A DNA stretch of 64,000 bases from the NCBI RefSeq assembly GCF_000600975.2, contig NZ_KK088653.1, positions 372,501 to 436,500 of the forward strand. Reading direction: 5' to 3'. The position numbers and the translations under genes are program-made. The notes below the pieces were generated by a model. The model was given only the letters and a program-made list of their open reading frames with translations. It was not told the DNA's origin and did no database searches. Positions 25,679 to 33,714 of this stretch are shown one piece after another. This DNA comes from Limimaricola hongkongensis DSM 17492 (GTDB taxonomy: Bacteria; Pseudomonadota; Alphaproteobacteria; Rhodobacterales; Rhodobacteraceae). How positions within the stretch are numbered: the stretch's first letter is position 1; every line of letters begins with the position of its first letter.

Positions 25679-25849
25679 ATGACGCGGACACCCGTCGCGC
25701 TTGCGGTCATGGGGCTGGTGGTGGCGCTTGTTGCCGCGGACCTCGCGGGCAGTGCGCCGCTCAACCCCTATCAGGCGCCGCCCATGCTGGCGCTGGGCTC
25801 CGGTCTTGCCGCGACCGGTGCGCATTGCGCGGCCCCCGTGGTCGATTGA
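25679..25849 (+). CDS. Small membrane/exported protein downstream of yeeE
   Basis: A 56-residue ORF starting 2 bp after the yeeE stop, with a ribosome site (TTGGAGG) inside the end of yeeE. The N-terminus MTRTPVALAVMGLVVALVA is a single hydrophobic helix or signal sequence. The rest (APLNPYQAPPMLALGSGLA...HCAAPVVD) is short with one Cys. Tight coupling suggests a real accessory of the sulfur-transport operon. I do not recognise a family. Confidence 0.6.
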   Translation: MTRTPVALAVMGLVVALVAADLAGSAPLNPYQAPPMLALGSGLAATGAHCAAPVVD

Positions 25850-25952
25850 CCAAGGCAGGCGCGGCGGGGGCCGAGGCTTCGCCGCGCCGCATCCGGTGGT
25901 GACACGGCGGGCGCTGGCCTGCCGTCGTCACCCCAGATCGCGCTGCGTCCGC

Positions 25953-26576
25953 TCAGGTGGTGAGCAGCTTGCGGTACATCTCCAGCAGGAAAGCCTCGGC
26001 ATCGGCGAAGCGGTCCTTGGCCTTGTCCGGCGCGATCTCCTCGATCTGCACGTCGAAATCGGCGTAATGCTGCGTCGTGGCCCAGATCGAATAGAGCAGG
26101 TGGTGCGGATCGACGGGCGCGATGCGGCCCGCGCGGATCCACTCCTCCAGCACCGCGATCTTGGCGTTGTAGAGCTCCTTGAGCGGCTCGAAGATCTCGC
26201 TCTTGGACTGCGGCAGCCCGCTCAGGATCTCGTTGGCGAAGAACTTGCTTTCCTTGGGAAAGTTCTTGGAGATGTCGAGCTTGCGGCGAATGTATTCGCA
26301 GATTTCGTCAACCGGCTCGCCATTGGGGCTGAGCATGTTCAAAGGCGCCATCCACAGCTGCAGCGTCCGGGCCAGCAGCTCGCGCCGGATCGCGTCCTTG
26401 CTCTCGAAATAATAGAGCAGGTTCGGCGTGGTCAGCCCCGCCGCCTTGGCGATCAGGTTGATCGAGGCGCCGGACGAGCCGTGCTGGGCAAAGGCGTCGA
26501 GCGCCGCGCCGAGGATCTGTTCGGTGTTCTTGCGCTGGATCCGGGTCCGGGGCTTGGTGCCCGCCATGCGTGCCAT
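25953..26576 (-). CDS. RutR-like TetR-family regulator
   Basis: A 207-residue TetR protein. The N-terminal helix-turn-helix is INLIAKAAGLTTPNLLYYFESKDAI. The ligand domain closely follows E. coli RutR: EYIRRKLDISKNFP, FANEILSGLPQ and VDPHHLLYSIWATTQHYADF. RutR senses uracil/thymine and controls pyrimidine catabolism and transport. The gene lies 146 bp downstream of the F420-dependent oxidoreductase in the same direction, next to dihydropyrimidinase-pathway genes, so it probably regulates this locus in response to a pyrimidine or related ring. Start may be the second Met. Confidence 0.86.
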   Translation of the reverse strand: MARMAGTKPRTRIQRKNTEQILGAALDAFAQHGSSGASINLIAKAAGLTTPNLLYYFESKDAIRRELLARTLQLWMAPLNMLSPNGEPVDEICEYIRRKLDISKNFPKESKFFANEILSGLPQSKSEIFEPLKELYNAKIAVLEEWIRAGRIAPVDPHHLLYSIWATTQHYADFDVQIEEIAPDKAKDRFADAEAFLLEMYRKLLTT

Positions 26577-26722
26577 GAGCCGTCCAAGCCCCTCATACAG
26601 GTCAATGCCTGTGCCCTATCGCACACCTCCCGCGGCAAGACCAGCGGTCCCGCGCACGGGGGCGGTGTCGTTCCGGCGGGCAGGGCGGGCTGCCCGCCGG
26701 TCGGCGTCCGTGTCAGGGGGGC

Positions 26723-27763
26723 TTAGGACACGGCCTTCAGCTTGGTGACGTTGTTCGCTTCCTTGCGGAAGGCGGGGATCACCGTGTCGCCGTAATCGGC
26801 GATGATCTTCTCCTCGTCGCCGCTGTCGAGATAGATGTTGAACTGCGTGGTGCCCGCCTCTTCGAGTTCGCGGATCTTGGTGATGTGCTCCTCGGGCGTG
26901 CCCAGCACGCAGAAGCTCTTGATGATGTCCTCGGTGATGAAGTCGAGATACGGGTTATCGCTCTGGCCGTGCTTGGAGTAGTCGTAGCCCTTGCGGTTCT
27001 CGATATAGGAGGTGAGCGAGGAGGGCACCTGGTCGCTGTCGGCGCCGTATTTCTCGACGATGTCGGCGACGTGATTGCCGACCATGGCGGGGAACCATTT
27101 CACCTTCTCGATTGCCTCGTCGATCGGCCCGGTATGGGCGGGGGCGGCGGCCATGACCTTGTAACCCGACATGTCGAGCCCGGCCTCGGTCCCGGCGGTC
27201 TTGGCCTGGTCGGCCAGCCACTTGACGATCTTGGGCTCGGCGATCTGCAGCACCACGCCGTCGCCGACGCGGCCCGCGGAGGCCAGCGCCTTGGGGCCGT
27301 AGGCGCCGATCCAGACGGGCAGCTCGTAGCCGTCGGCCCAGGGGAACTTCACCGGCTCGGGGCATTCGCCGTACTGCACCTCCTCGCCGCGGATCAGCGC
27401 CTTCACCACATGGGTGAACTCCTCGAGACGCTTGAGCGTCGAGGGCTTTTTGCCCATGACGCGCACCGCGCTGTCGCCGCGCCCGAGGCCGATGTCGAAG
27501 CGGCCATTCGACTGCTTGGCGAGCGAGCCGAACAGCGAGGCCGCGACCGACCATTCGCGCGAGTTGGGGTTGGTCACAAGCGGGCCGAAGCGCATGCGTG
27601 TGGTGTGCTCCATGCACATCGCCATGGCGACGAAACTCTCGCGCCACAGGATGTGGCTGTCGTAGAACCAGCAATAGTCGAAGCCCGCGTTCTCGGCCTG
27701 GCGGACGAGAGCCTTGGCGCGTTCGGGCTCGACGAAGCCCTTGAAGCAGATGCCGAATTCCAT
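26723..27763 (-). CDS. F420-dependent LLM-class oxidoreductase (Mer-like, TIGR03842 type)
   Basis: A 346-residue luciferase-like TIM-barrel protein starting MEFGICFKGFVEPERAK behind GGGAGGAG. RFDIGLGRGDSAVRVMG and ELPVWIGAYGPKALASAGRVGDG resemble methylene-H4MPT reductase (Mer) and other F420-using LLM enzymes rather than FMNH2 monooxygenases such as RutA. It is the only LLM enzyme in the window and is encoded 41 bp after npdG in the F420 biosynthesis operon. As I recall, members of this family in proteobacteria have no assigned reaction. Context with dihydropyrimidinase suggests reduction of a pyrimidine-like ring with F420H2; this is inference. Confidence 0.85.
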   Translation of the reverse strand: MEFGICFKGFVEPERAKALVRQAENAGFDYCWFYDSHILWRESFVAMAMCMEHTTRMRFGPLVTNPNSREWSVAASLFGSLAKQSNGRFDIGLGRGDSAVRVMGKKPSTLKRLEEFTHVVKALIRGEEVQYGECPEPVKFPWADGYELPVWIGAYGPKALASAGRVGDGVVLQIAEPKIVKWLADQAKTAGTEAGLDMSGYKVMAAAPAHTGPIDEAIEKVKWFPAMVGNHVADIVEKYGADSDQVPSSLTSYIENRKGYDYSKHGQSDNPYLDFITEDIIKSFCVLGTPEEHITKIRELEEAGTTQFNIYLDSGDEEKIIADYGDTVIPAFRKEANNVTKLKAVS

Positions 27764-27804
27764 GTGATTTCTCCTCCCTAGAGAATGGATGGTGTTGTTT
27801 TTGG

Positions 27805-28473
27805 TCAGTGATCGGGCGGGCAGATGCGGATGCCCGCATGGCTGAAGGGCACGGCCTTCGAGATGTTCAGCCGGATCAGGATCGGGGTGATCGCCTCGAT
27901 GCAGCGCGCGGACTGCGCGTCGCCCGCGTTGTAGGCCTCGACGCCGAGCTTGCGGACCAGCTCGATCACCTTCTTGCGGGCGTCGAGGCTGTTGCCGCAG
28001 ACGAGGATGTCGCAGTTGATCGTCTGATCGAGCGCCTTCAGTGTCACCGCCGAGACGTTGTGCAGCGCGCCGATCACCGGGATCTCGTCGCCAAGGAGCG
28101 CCTGCGCAGCCTCGGTGGCCGAGCCCTCGGGCGGCATGGCGACTTTCTTGGGGTCGCCCTCGGCCAGCGGGACCACGATGTCGACGAGGATCTTTCCGGC
28201 GAGGGCGGGTTTCAGCGCTTGAAGCGTCGCGTTGTGGGCCGAGAAGGGGACGGCAAGGATCACCATTTCCTCGGCGGCGGCGGTGGCGCCCTCGTTGTCG
28301 AGGCCGCGGATCTTCGCGGCATCTGTGGGCAGCTGCGCCTGCAGTTCCTCGGCGATGGCGGCGGCGCGCACGCCGTCCCGCCCACCCAGCACCACCTCGA
28401 CGCCGGCGCGCGCGAAGCGCAGGGCGAGGCCCTGTCCCTGCGGCCCGGTGCCGCCAATGATCGCGATTGTCAT
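27805..28473 (-). CDS. npdG: NADPH:F420 oxidoreductase
   Basis: A 222-residue Rossmann-fold protein with N-terminal [24 protein letters not shown] (GxGxxG-type dinucleotide site), GGRD, VILAVPF and [10 protein letters not shown], matching F420-dependent NADP reductase (Fno/NpdG). It exchanges hydride between NADPH and F420 and can produce F420H2 for the downstream LLM enzyme. Its start overlaps the cofE stop by 4 bp. In the absence of other F420-reducing enzymes nearby (FGD, hydrogenase), this is the likely source of reduced cofactor. Confidence 0.9.
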   Translation of the reverse strand: MTIAIIGGTGPQGQGLALRFARAGVEVVLGGRDGVRAAAIAEELQAQLPTDAAKIRGLDNEGATAAAEEMVILAVPFSAHNATLQALKPALAGKILVDIVVPLAEGDPKKVAMPPEGSATEAAQALLGDEIPVIGALHNVSAVTLKALDQTINCDILVCGNSLDARKKVIELVRKLGVEAYNAGDAQSARCIEAITPILIRLNISKAVPFSHAGIRICPPDH

Positions 28474-29243
28474 CTGAACATGTCCTCTTGTTTCTGGCGG
28501 AGTATGTCGGCTCCGCGGCTCTCGGCGGGCGTCCAGTCGAGGCCGCGCAGCAGCACCGCGGGGGTCTTGCCGTCCTTGCGCACCACCAGCCCCGAGGCGG
28601 CGGCGATCTCGTCGGCCAGCGCCGGTTCGGTGACCTGCAGCGGGCGGCCCCAGGCGTCGGTGTTGCCCTGCTCGCGGATCGTGGCGGGGACCTTCGACAG
28701 GCCGATCGCGACATTGACCTGACCGAGCCGCCAGGGCCGGCCGAAGGTGTCGGTCATCACCACGCCGATCCGCGCGCCGAAGCGTTCGGCCAGCGCCTCG
28801 TGCAGCGCAGCGCAGCTGGCATCCGGGTCGGGCGGCAGCACCATGACGGCGCTCTCCTCGCTGAAATTCGACTCGTCCACCGCGGCGTTGGCCGAGATGA
28901 AGCCGAGCCGATGCTCGCAGATCATCGTGCCCTCGTTCTGGTCGGGGCGGCGGAACGAGCGCACCACGCGGGTGCTTTCGCGCAGCACCACCTCGACCTT
29001 GCGGGGGTCCTTGTTGAGCTCATTGGCGTAGCGCAGCGCCTCGTCGGAGGGCGTCACCGTGTCGAGCGGAATGATGCAGCCCTCGGCCTTGGAGAACACC
29101 TTCTGCGCGACGCAGAGGATGTCGCCGTGGCGCAGGCCGAGATCAGCCGCGTCGAGCCGGTCGCCGATGATCGCGGCGAGGTCGTCGCCATGGCCGATGT
29201 CGGGGATGCCGGGGATGGCGGTGAGAGAGACCGACAGGCTCAT
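28470..29243 (-). CDS. cofE: Coenzyme F420-0:L-glutamate ligase, monofunctional
   Basis: A 257-residue CofE. It shows [45 protein letters not shown] and [21 protein letters not shown], all CofE signatures. It adds glutamate residues to F420-0 with GTP. The length is that of stand-alone CofE; the FMN-binding nitroreductase-like domain of actinobacterial FbiB is absent. ATG 29243 overlaps cofC by 4 bp; the longer upstream frame is cofC out of frame. Confidence 0.93.
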   Translation of the reverse strand: MSLSVSLTAIPGIPDIGHGDDLAAIIGDRLDAADLGLRHGDILCVAQKVFSKAEGCIIPLDTVTPSDEALRYANELNKDPRKVEVVLRESTRVVRSFRRPDQNEGTMICEHRLGFISANAAVDESNFSEESAVMVLPPDPDASCAALHEALAERFGARIGVVMTDTFGRPWRLGQVNVAIGLSKVPATIREQGNTDAWGRPLQVTEPALADEIAAASGLVVRKDGKTPAVLLRGLDWTPAESRGADILRQKQEDMFR

Positions 29244-29887
29244 TGTGCATTCTCCCGGCGGGGGCGGCGCAGATGGTCCGCGGGCAGGTGGTCGAGATCG
29301 GCCACCGTGTCGATATCGATGCGCAGGCTGCCCAGCGGCATCATCACCGGCGTCAGCCCGGCACCTTCGGCGGCATGGCGGTGCCGGATCGTCGATCTGG
29401 TGCCATAGGCAAAGGCAAAGGGGCAGGGCAGCGGCACCATCAGCGCGTTGGTGCCGAGATCCTTGGCCGGGCAGATCACCGCCGTGCCGCCATCGAGCGG
29501 ATGATCCAGCAACCGCGCGAGATCGACCGGATCGGGATCGGCGATATCGCCGGGCAGGACGCAAAGCGCGTCGTATCCCTGCCCGGTCGCCCAGTGGGCC
29601 GCGGCCTCGACCGCCAGCGACAGCGAGGGCGCGCCGCCATCGTCGATCACGGTCAGGCCGAGCGTCTCGGCCACGTCGCGAATGATCGGGCTGCCGCTGA
29701 CCACGGCGAGGTCGACTTGGGCGTCGAGATCCTCCACCGCCTCGCGCAGCCGGGCGACCGTCGCCCGGAACAGGCGCAGCGCCAGCTTCCCGCGCTGGTC
29801 GGGCGTCAGCGCGAGGCCGAGCCGGGTCTTGGCATCGCGCGGATCCTTCATCGGGATCGCGACGAGGCGTTTGCCCGCGCCGCTCAT
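29240..29887 (-). CDS. cofC: Phospholactate/phosphoenolpyruvate guanylyltransferase
   Basis: A 215-residue CofC/FbiD nucleotidyltransferase with the N-terminal VAIPMKDPRDAKTRLG loop, VLPGDIADPDP acidic metal site and TNALMVPLP. It activates a three-carbon phosphoacid with GTP for transfer by CofD. Bacterial homologues differ in using 2-phospholactate, phosphoenolpyruvate or 3-phosphoglycerate; this cannot be settled from the sequence. Start ATG 29887 overlaps the cofD stop by 4 bp. Confidence 0.9.
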   Translation of the reverse strand: MSGAGKRLVAIPMKDPRDAKTRLGLALTPDQRGKLALRLFRATVARLREAVEDLDAQVDLAVVSGSPIIRDVAETLGLTVIDDGGAPSLSLAVEAAAHWATGQGYDALCVLPGDIADPDPVDLARLLDHPLDGGTAVICPAKDLGTNALMVPLPCPFAFAYGTRSTIRHRHAAEGAGLTPVMMPLGSLRIDIDTVADLDHLPADHLRRPRRENAQ

Positions 29888-30840
29888 GCCACCGCCTCCA
29901 CGGGCGCGAAGGCGAGATCGAGGATCTCGCGCGCCAGCCGCGCCTTGTCGGCCTGTGTCTTCATCAGGATATCGCTGCACTGCGGGGCGGGGCCCTCGGC
30001 GGCGATCTCGGCGCCAAGCGCGGCGTCGGCATGGTCGATGACCAGCCGGTCGGCCAGCGCGCGATAGCGCCGCGCCACGCCAAGCGCGTCGGCGCGCAGC
30101 CCCAGCGCCGCCATCATCCGGTCGGCGGGCCCCTTGACCACCTTTCCTGCGATGAAGGGGCTGACCGCGATCTTGGGCGCGTCGGCGGCGCGCAGCGCCT
30201 CGCCAATGCCGGGAATGCCGAGGATCGGGGCGATGCTTACCAGCGGGTTCGACGGCGCGATGACGATCAGGTCGGCCCCGGCGATGGCGGTCAGCGCCTC
30301 GGGCGTAGGCCGCGCCATGTCCATGCCGGAAAAGGCGATCTCGCGGATTTCGGGCGCGCAGCGCTCGCGCACGAAATATTCCTGAAAGCTCAGCCAGCGC
30401 CCGTCGGTCGTGCGCAGCCGGGTCTGCACCACGTCGTCGGTGGGCAACAGGATCGCAGGTTTCACGCCAAAGGCGCGGGCCACGTCGCGGGCGATGTCCG
30501 AGGGCCGGTCGCCGCGTCCGCGCCGCATCGTGCGGTGGATGTGCAGGCCGAAATCGCGGTCGCCCAGCGACATCCAGGTCTCCGCGCCGAGAAGATCGAG
30601 CGTCTCCAGCGCCCGGTGCCCTTCATCGGCGACGCCCCAGCCCTGCGCGCGGTCGATCCGCCCGGCGAGGCTGTAGGTCAGCGTGTCGATGTCAGGCGAG
30701 ACCCAGAGCCCGTGAAAGCTGTCGTCGTCGGCGACGTTGCCGATCACCGACAGCGCCACGTCGTCATGGGCGGCAAGCCCCTCGGCCATCTTGGCGCCGC
30801 CGACACCGCCGGCGAGCAGGCAGACCTTGCGCGGGCTCAT
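29884..30840 (-). CDS. cofD: 2-phospho-L-lactate transferase
   Basis: A 318-residue CofD with KVCLLAGGVGGAKMAEGL at the N-terminus, NVADDDSFHGLWVSPDIDTLTY, IAPSNPLVSIAPIL and AVSPFIAGKVVKGPADRMM. It joins the activated phosphoacid to the deazaflavin Fo to make F420-0 (or a variant). Overlaps cofH and cofC by 4 bp each. Confidence 0.95.
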   Translation of the reverse strand: MSPRKVCLLAGGVGGAKMAEGLAAHDDVALSVIGNVADDDSFHGLWVSPDIDTLTYSLAGRIDRAQGWGVADEGHRALETLDLLGAETWMSLGDRDFGLHIHRTMRRGRGDRPSDIARDVARAFGVKPAILLPTDDVVQTRLRTTDGRWLSFQEYFVRERCAPEIREIAFSGMDMARPTPEALTAIAGADLIVIAPSNPLVSIAPILGIPGIGEALRAADAPKIAVSPFIAGKVVKGPADRMMAALGLRADALGVARRYRALADRLVIDHADAALGAEIAAEGPAPQCSDILMKTQADKARLAREILDLAFAPVEAVA

Positions 30841-32111
30841 CGGGCTACCTCGACCGCGGCGGGGGCTTCGGGGAACATCTCCATGAAGGCCAGCGGGTCG
30901 CGGCCCTTGCGGTCCACCAGCGGCGCCAGCTCTTCGGGGTCGTGATGCTCGAATACCTCGCGCACGTCATAGACGGTGTTGCGGCGCACCGGCACGCGGC
31001 CTGCCGCGCGGATCATCCGCACCAGTTCCTTCGCGGTGATCTCCTGACCGTGGTTCGATCCGGCCGCGCGCGAGATGCTCTCGTTCATCAGCGTGCCGCC
31101 CAGATCGTTGACCCCGCGCGACAGCATCTGTTGGGCCCGCGCCGCGCCGAGCTTGGTCCAGCTCACCTGGATGTTGTCGATCCAGCCATGCAGCATGATC
31201 CGCGACACCGCGTGCATCAGGTCGACCTCCTGCGCCGTCGGGCCGGGGCGGACCTTGTCGGGGTTCTGGGCGTAGAGCGGCGAATCGGTGTGCACGAAGG
31301 ACAGCGGCACCAGCTCGGTAAAGCCGCGGGTGTCCTTCTGGATGTCGCGCAACAGCGCGATATGCGCGGCCCAGTGCTCGGGCGCGTCGACATGGCCATA
31401 CATGATCGTCGCGGTGGTGGGGATGCCGACCTCGTGGGCGGTGCGGATGATCTCGACCCAGCGCTCGGCCGAAAGCTTGTTGGTGGTGAGCTGCATCCGG
31501 ACCTCGGTGTCGAGGATCTCGGCCGCGGTGCCGGGCATCGAATCGAGACCGGCCTCCTTCAGATCGGTCAGGAAGTCGCGATAGGACATCCTGGTCTTGG
31601 ACGCGCCGTACCAGATCTCGAAGGGCGAGAAGGCGTGGATGTGCATGCCGGGCAGGGCGGCTTTGATCGCACGGATGATGTCGCGATAATAGGTGCCCTC
31701 CATGCGGGGGTGCAGCCCGCCCTGGATGCAGACCTCGGTCGCGCCGCGATCCCAGGCCTGCTGCGCGCGCTCGACGATCTGCTCGGGCTCCAGCCACTCG
31801 GCGGATTTGTCCTCGCTCCGCTTGGCAAAGCCGCAGAATTTGCAGCCCATGTAGCAGATATTGGTGAAGTTGATGTTGCGGTTGACGACGAAGCTGACCC
31901 GGTCGCCATTGGCACGGCGACGCAGCGTGTCGGCAGTGCGAAAGACGGCGTCGATATCCGCCCCTTCGGCCCGGAACAGCGCGACGCCTTCCTCCACGCT
32001 CACCTCGCCGCCAGAGAGCGATTTTTCGAGAATCGCGCGGATGGCCGGCGAGGCGCCGCCCACGGCGGCGGGATCGCAGGCGAACTGCCGGGTCTTCGAC
32101 TGGTAGGTCAT
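30837..32111 (-). CDS. cofH: Radical SAM 5-amino-6-(D-ribitylamino)uracil-L-tyrosine hydroxyphenyl transferase
   Basis: A 424-residue radical-SAM protein with the cluster motif CYMGCKFCGF (CX3CX2C) preceded by RNINFTNIC, then QGGLHPRMEG and HAFSPFEIWYG, typical of CofH. With CofG it builds Fo from tyrosine and the riboflavin intermediate. The two subunits are separate genes, as in archaea, cyanobacteria and proteobacteria, rather than fused as FbiC in actinobacteria. ATG 32111 overlaps cofG by 4 bp. Confidence 0.95.
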   Translation of the reverse strand: MTYQSKTRQFACDPAAVGGASPAIRAILEKSLSGGEVSVEEGVALFRAEGADIDAVFRTADTLRRRANGDRVSFVVNRNINFTNICYMGCKFCGFAKRSEDKSAEWLEPEQIVERAQQAWDRGATEVCIQGGLHPRMEGTYYRDIIRAIKAALPGMHIHAFSPFEIWYGASKTRMSYRDFLTDLKEAGLDSMPGTAAEILDTEVRMQLTTNKLSAERWVEIIRTAHEVGIPTTATIMYGHVDAPEHWAAHIALLRDIQKDTRGFTELVPLSFVHTDSPLYAQNPDKVRPGPTAQEVDLMHAVSRIMLHGWIDNIQVSWTKLGAARAQQMLSRGVNDLGGTLMNESISRAAGSNHGQEITAKELVRMIRAAGRVPVRRNTVYDVREVFEHHDPEELAPLVDRKGRDPLAFMEMFPEAPAAVEVAR

Positions 32112-33250
32112 GCTGTCTCTCCGATGTGCCGCTGTTCGCGCGCCAGCCCGGTATTGCCGGCCATGCCGAGCGCCCGGGCCCGCACGGAGGCGTTGATGAA
32201 GCCCGCATCCCCGGTGAGGTATCGCGGGTAGACGGTGAGCCTTTCGCGCAGCTCGAAACCGGCCTCGTCGCAGGACCGCGCGAGGCTGCGGATCTCGGGC
32301 CAGTCGTGCTGCGGGTTGATGAAGTCGATGGTGACGGGCGAGATGCCGCCCCAATCGTTGATGCCCGCGTCGAGATAGGCGATGTGACGCGCGCTCAGGT
32401 TCGGGGGCGCCTGCAAGCTGATCTCGGGCGACAGGATGATCCGCGCCGCAGCGATGGTGCGCAGCATGTCTTCGAGCCCCGGCTCGGGGTGGTTGGCCAT
32501 CTCGATGTCGGGCTTGCGCTGGAAATTCTGGATGATGACCTCCTGCACGTGGCCGTGCCGCGCATGGGCGGCGTTGATCGCCTGCAGCGCCTCGATCCGT
32601 TCCTCCCATGTCTCGCCGATGCCGATCAGCAACCCGGTGGTGAAGGGCACGCGCTTTTGCCCCGCGCGCTCCAGCGTGCGCAGCCGCTGCACCGGCGTCT
32701 TGTCGGGGCAGGCGTGGTGCGGCTGGCCCTTGCGGGTCAGGCGGCGGCTGACGGTCTCCAGCATCATGCCCATCGAGGCCGAGACCGGTTTCAACAGGTC
32801 GATCTCGTCATCGGTGAGCGTGCCGGCATTGACATGCGGCAAGAGGCTGGTCTCGCGCAGCACCAGCGCGCACATGTCGCGCAAATAGTCGGTGAGCTTC
32901 GAATACCCCAGCCGTTCCAGCCCCTTGCGCGCCGCTTCGTAGCGCAGCTCGGGCTTTTCCCCGAGACTGAACAGAAGCTCCTTGCAGCCCTCGCGCTCGC
33001 CGCGCAGCGCCTCGGAGAGCACCTGTTCGGGCGTCATGATCCGCGCCTCGGGCGAGGAAGGGTGCTTGACGAAGGTGCAGTAGCCGCAGGTGTCGCGGCA
33101 CATGTTGGTGAGCGGCACGAAGGCCTTGCGCGAATAGGTGACCCGGCGGCCCCAGGCCGCGTCGCGGATCTGGCGGGCCTGGGCCATCAGGGCGTCGAGA
33201 TCCCCGGTTTCGGCAAGCGGCGCGCCGCTGCTGGGCAAGTGGCTGGTCAT
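32108..33250 (-). CDS. cofG: Radical SAM 7,8-didemethyl-8-hydroxy-5-deazariboflavin synthase
   Basis: A 380-residue radical-SAM protein with NMCRDTCGYCTFV (CX3CX2C), LFSLGEKPELRY, LPHVNAGTLTDDEI and SPEISLQAPPNL, matching CofG. First gene of the F420 operon, preceded by GGAGGAG and an AT-rich promoter region shared with the divergent aminotransferase gene. Completes Fo formation with CofH. Confidence 0.95.
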   Translation of the reverse strand: MTSHLPSSGAPLAETGDLDALMAQARQIRDAAWGRRVTYSRKAFVPLTNMCRDTCGYCTFVKHPSSPEARIMTPEQVLSEALRGEREGCKELLFSLGEKPELRYEAARKGLERLGYSKLTDYLRDMCALVLRETSLLPHVNAGTLTDDEIDLLKPVSASMGMMLETVSRRLTRKGQPHHACPDKTPVQRLRTLERAGQKRVPFTTGLLIGIGETWEERIEALQAINAAHARHGHVQEVIIQNFQRKPDIEMANHPEPGLEDMLRTIAAARIILSPEISLQAPPNLSARHIAYLDAGINDWGGISPVTIDFINPQHDWPEIRSLARSCDEAGFELRERLTVYPRYLTGDAGFINASVRARALGMAGNTGLAREQRHIGETA

Positions 33251-33289
33251 GATCTCCTCCTGCCCTCAAGGCTGAGCGATCTCGACGCG

Positions 33290-33323
33290 ACTTGTCAAAA
33301 CTATTTTTAGCAACAAGTCAAAA
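33290..33323. promoter_or_regulatory. Candidate operator: inverted ACTTGT/ACAAGT with repeated GTCAAAA
   Basis: ACTTGT (33290-33295) and ACAAGT (33313-33318) form an inverted repeat. GTCAAAA occurs twice, 23 bp apart (33294 and 33317), read as TTTTGAC on the cofG strand. The repeats sit 40-75 bp upstream of cofG in the AT-rich part of the divergent region. TTGAC also begins the RutR consensus, so a RutR-like protein is a candidate binder; the match to the full RutR palindrome is poor. Confidence 0.4.
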
Positions 33324-33399
33324 AACAGATTAATCAAAATTAATATTGTTTCTTATCAGTGGCATATGTCTTGCTCATGTCTTCTGATCATCAAAATAA

Positions 33400-33429
33400 T
33401 TGACTACTAGATAAAACAACGCGGATAGT
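33400..33429 (+). promoter_or_regulatory. Candidate sigma-70 promoter for the pyrimidine-type catabolic operon
   Basis: TTGACT (33400-33405), an 18-bp spacer and GATAGT (33424-33429), in an AT-rich island within otherwise GC-rich DNA. It points toward the aminotransferase gene and would leave a leader of about 280 bases. Confidence 0.4.
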
Positions 33430-33714
33430 CCGGGGGAGCTTCACGCGGCGCTTGGGAGGGCGCCCGGAGGCAATGGGAGGGCAAGGCCGTGATGATGGAA
33501 GCGCCAGAAGCGCTGGCTGCCGGCTGGCCGGTGGCCGCCCGCCGGGCAGGCCCGGCGGGCCATTGCCATGCGGCATGGTCACGGTGCCGGAGGCTTCCGG
33601 CCACGGGGCCACGCCCTTTTTCGCGACCACCCCGCGCGCGGCGCCGCCCGCAGGCCGCGAGACGGGCTGCCCGCCCGATCGCCCGAGGAGACCATCGTTC
33701 AAGGGAATGACGAG
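33430..33714 (+). other. GC-rich leader of the aminotransferase operon with strong hairpin
   Basis: GCCCGCCGGG (33537-33546) pairs perfectly with CCCGGCGGGC (33551-33560) around a 4-base loop. No U-run follows, so it is more likely a leader structure or transcription-pausing element than a terminator. I see no known riboswitch consensus or convincing small ORF. Confidence 0.45.

Noticed and set aside
26723..27763. Interpretation of the LLM protein as RutA, the pyrimidine monooxygenase.
   Set aside because: Sequence is Mer/F420-like rather than RutA-like, no RutB-RutF genes are present, and it belongs to an F420 synthesis operon.
33290..33420. A canonical RutR palindrome (TTGACCA-NN-TGGTCAA) in the cofG/aminotransferase region.
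   Set aside because: Only TTGAC half-sites and other repeats are present; no full palindrome is seen.
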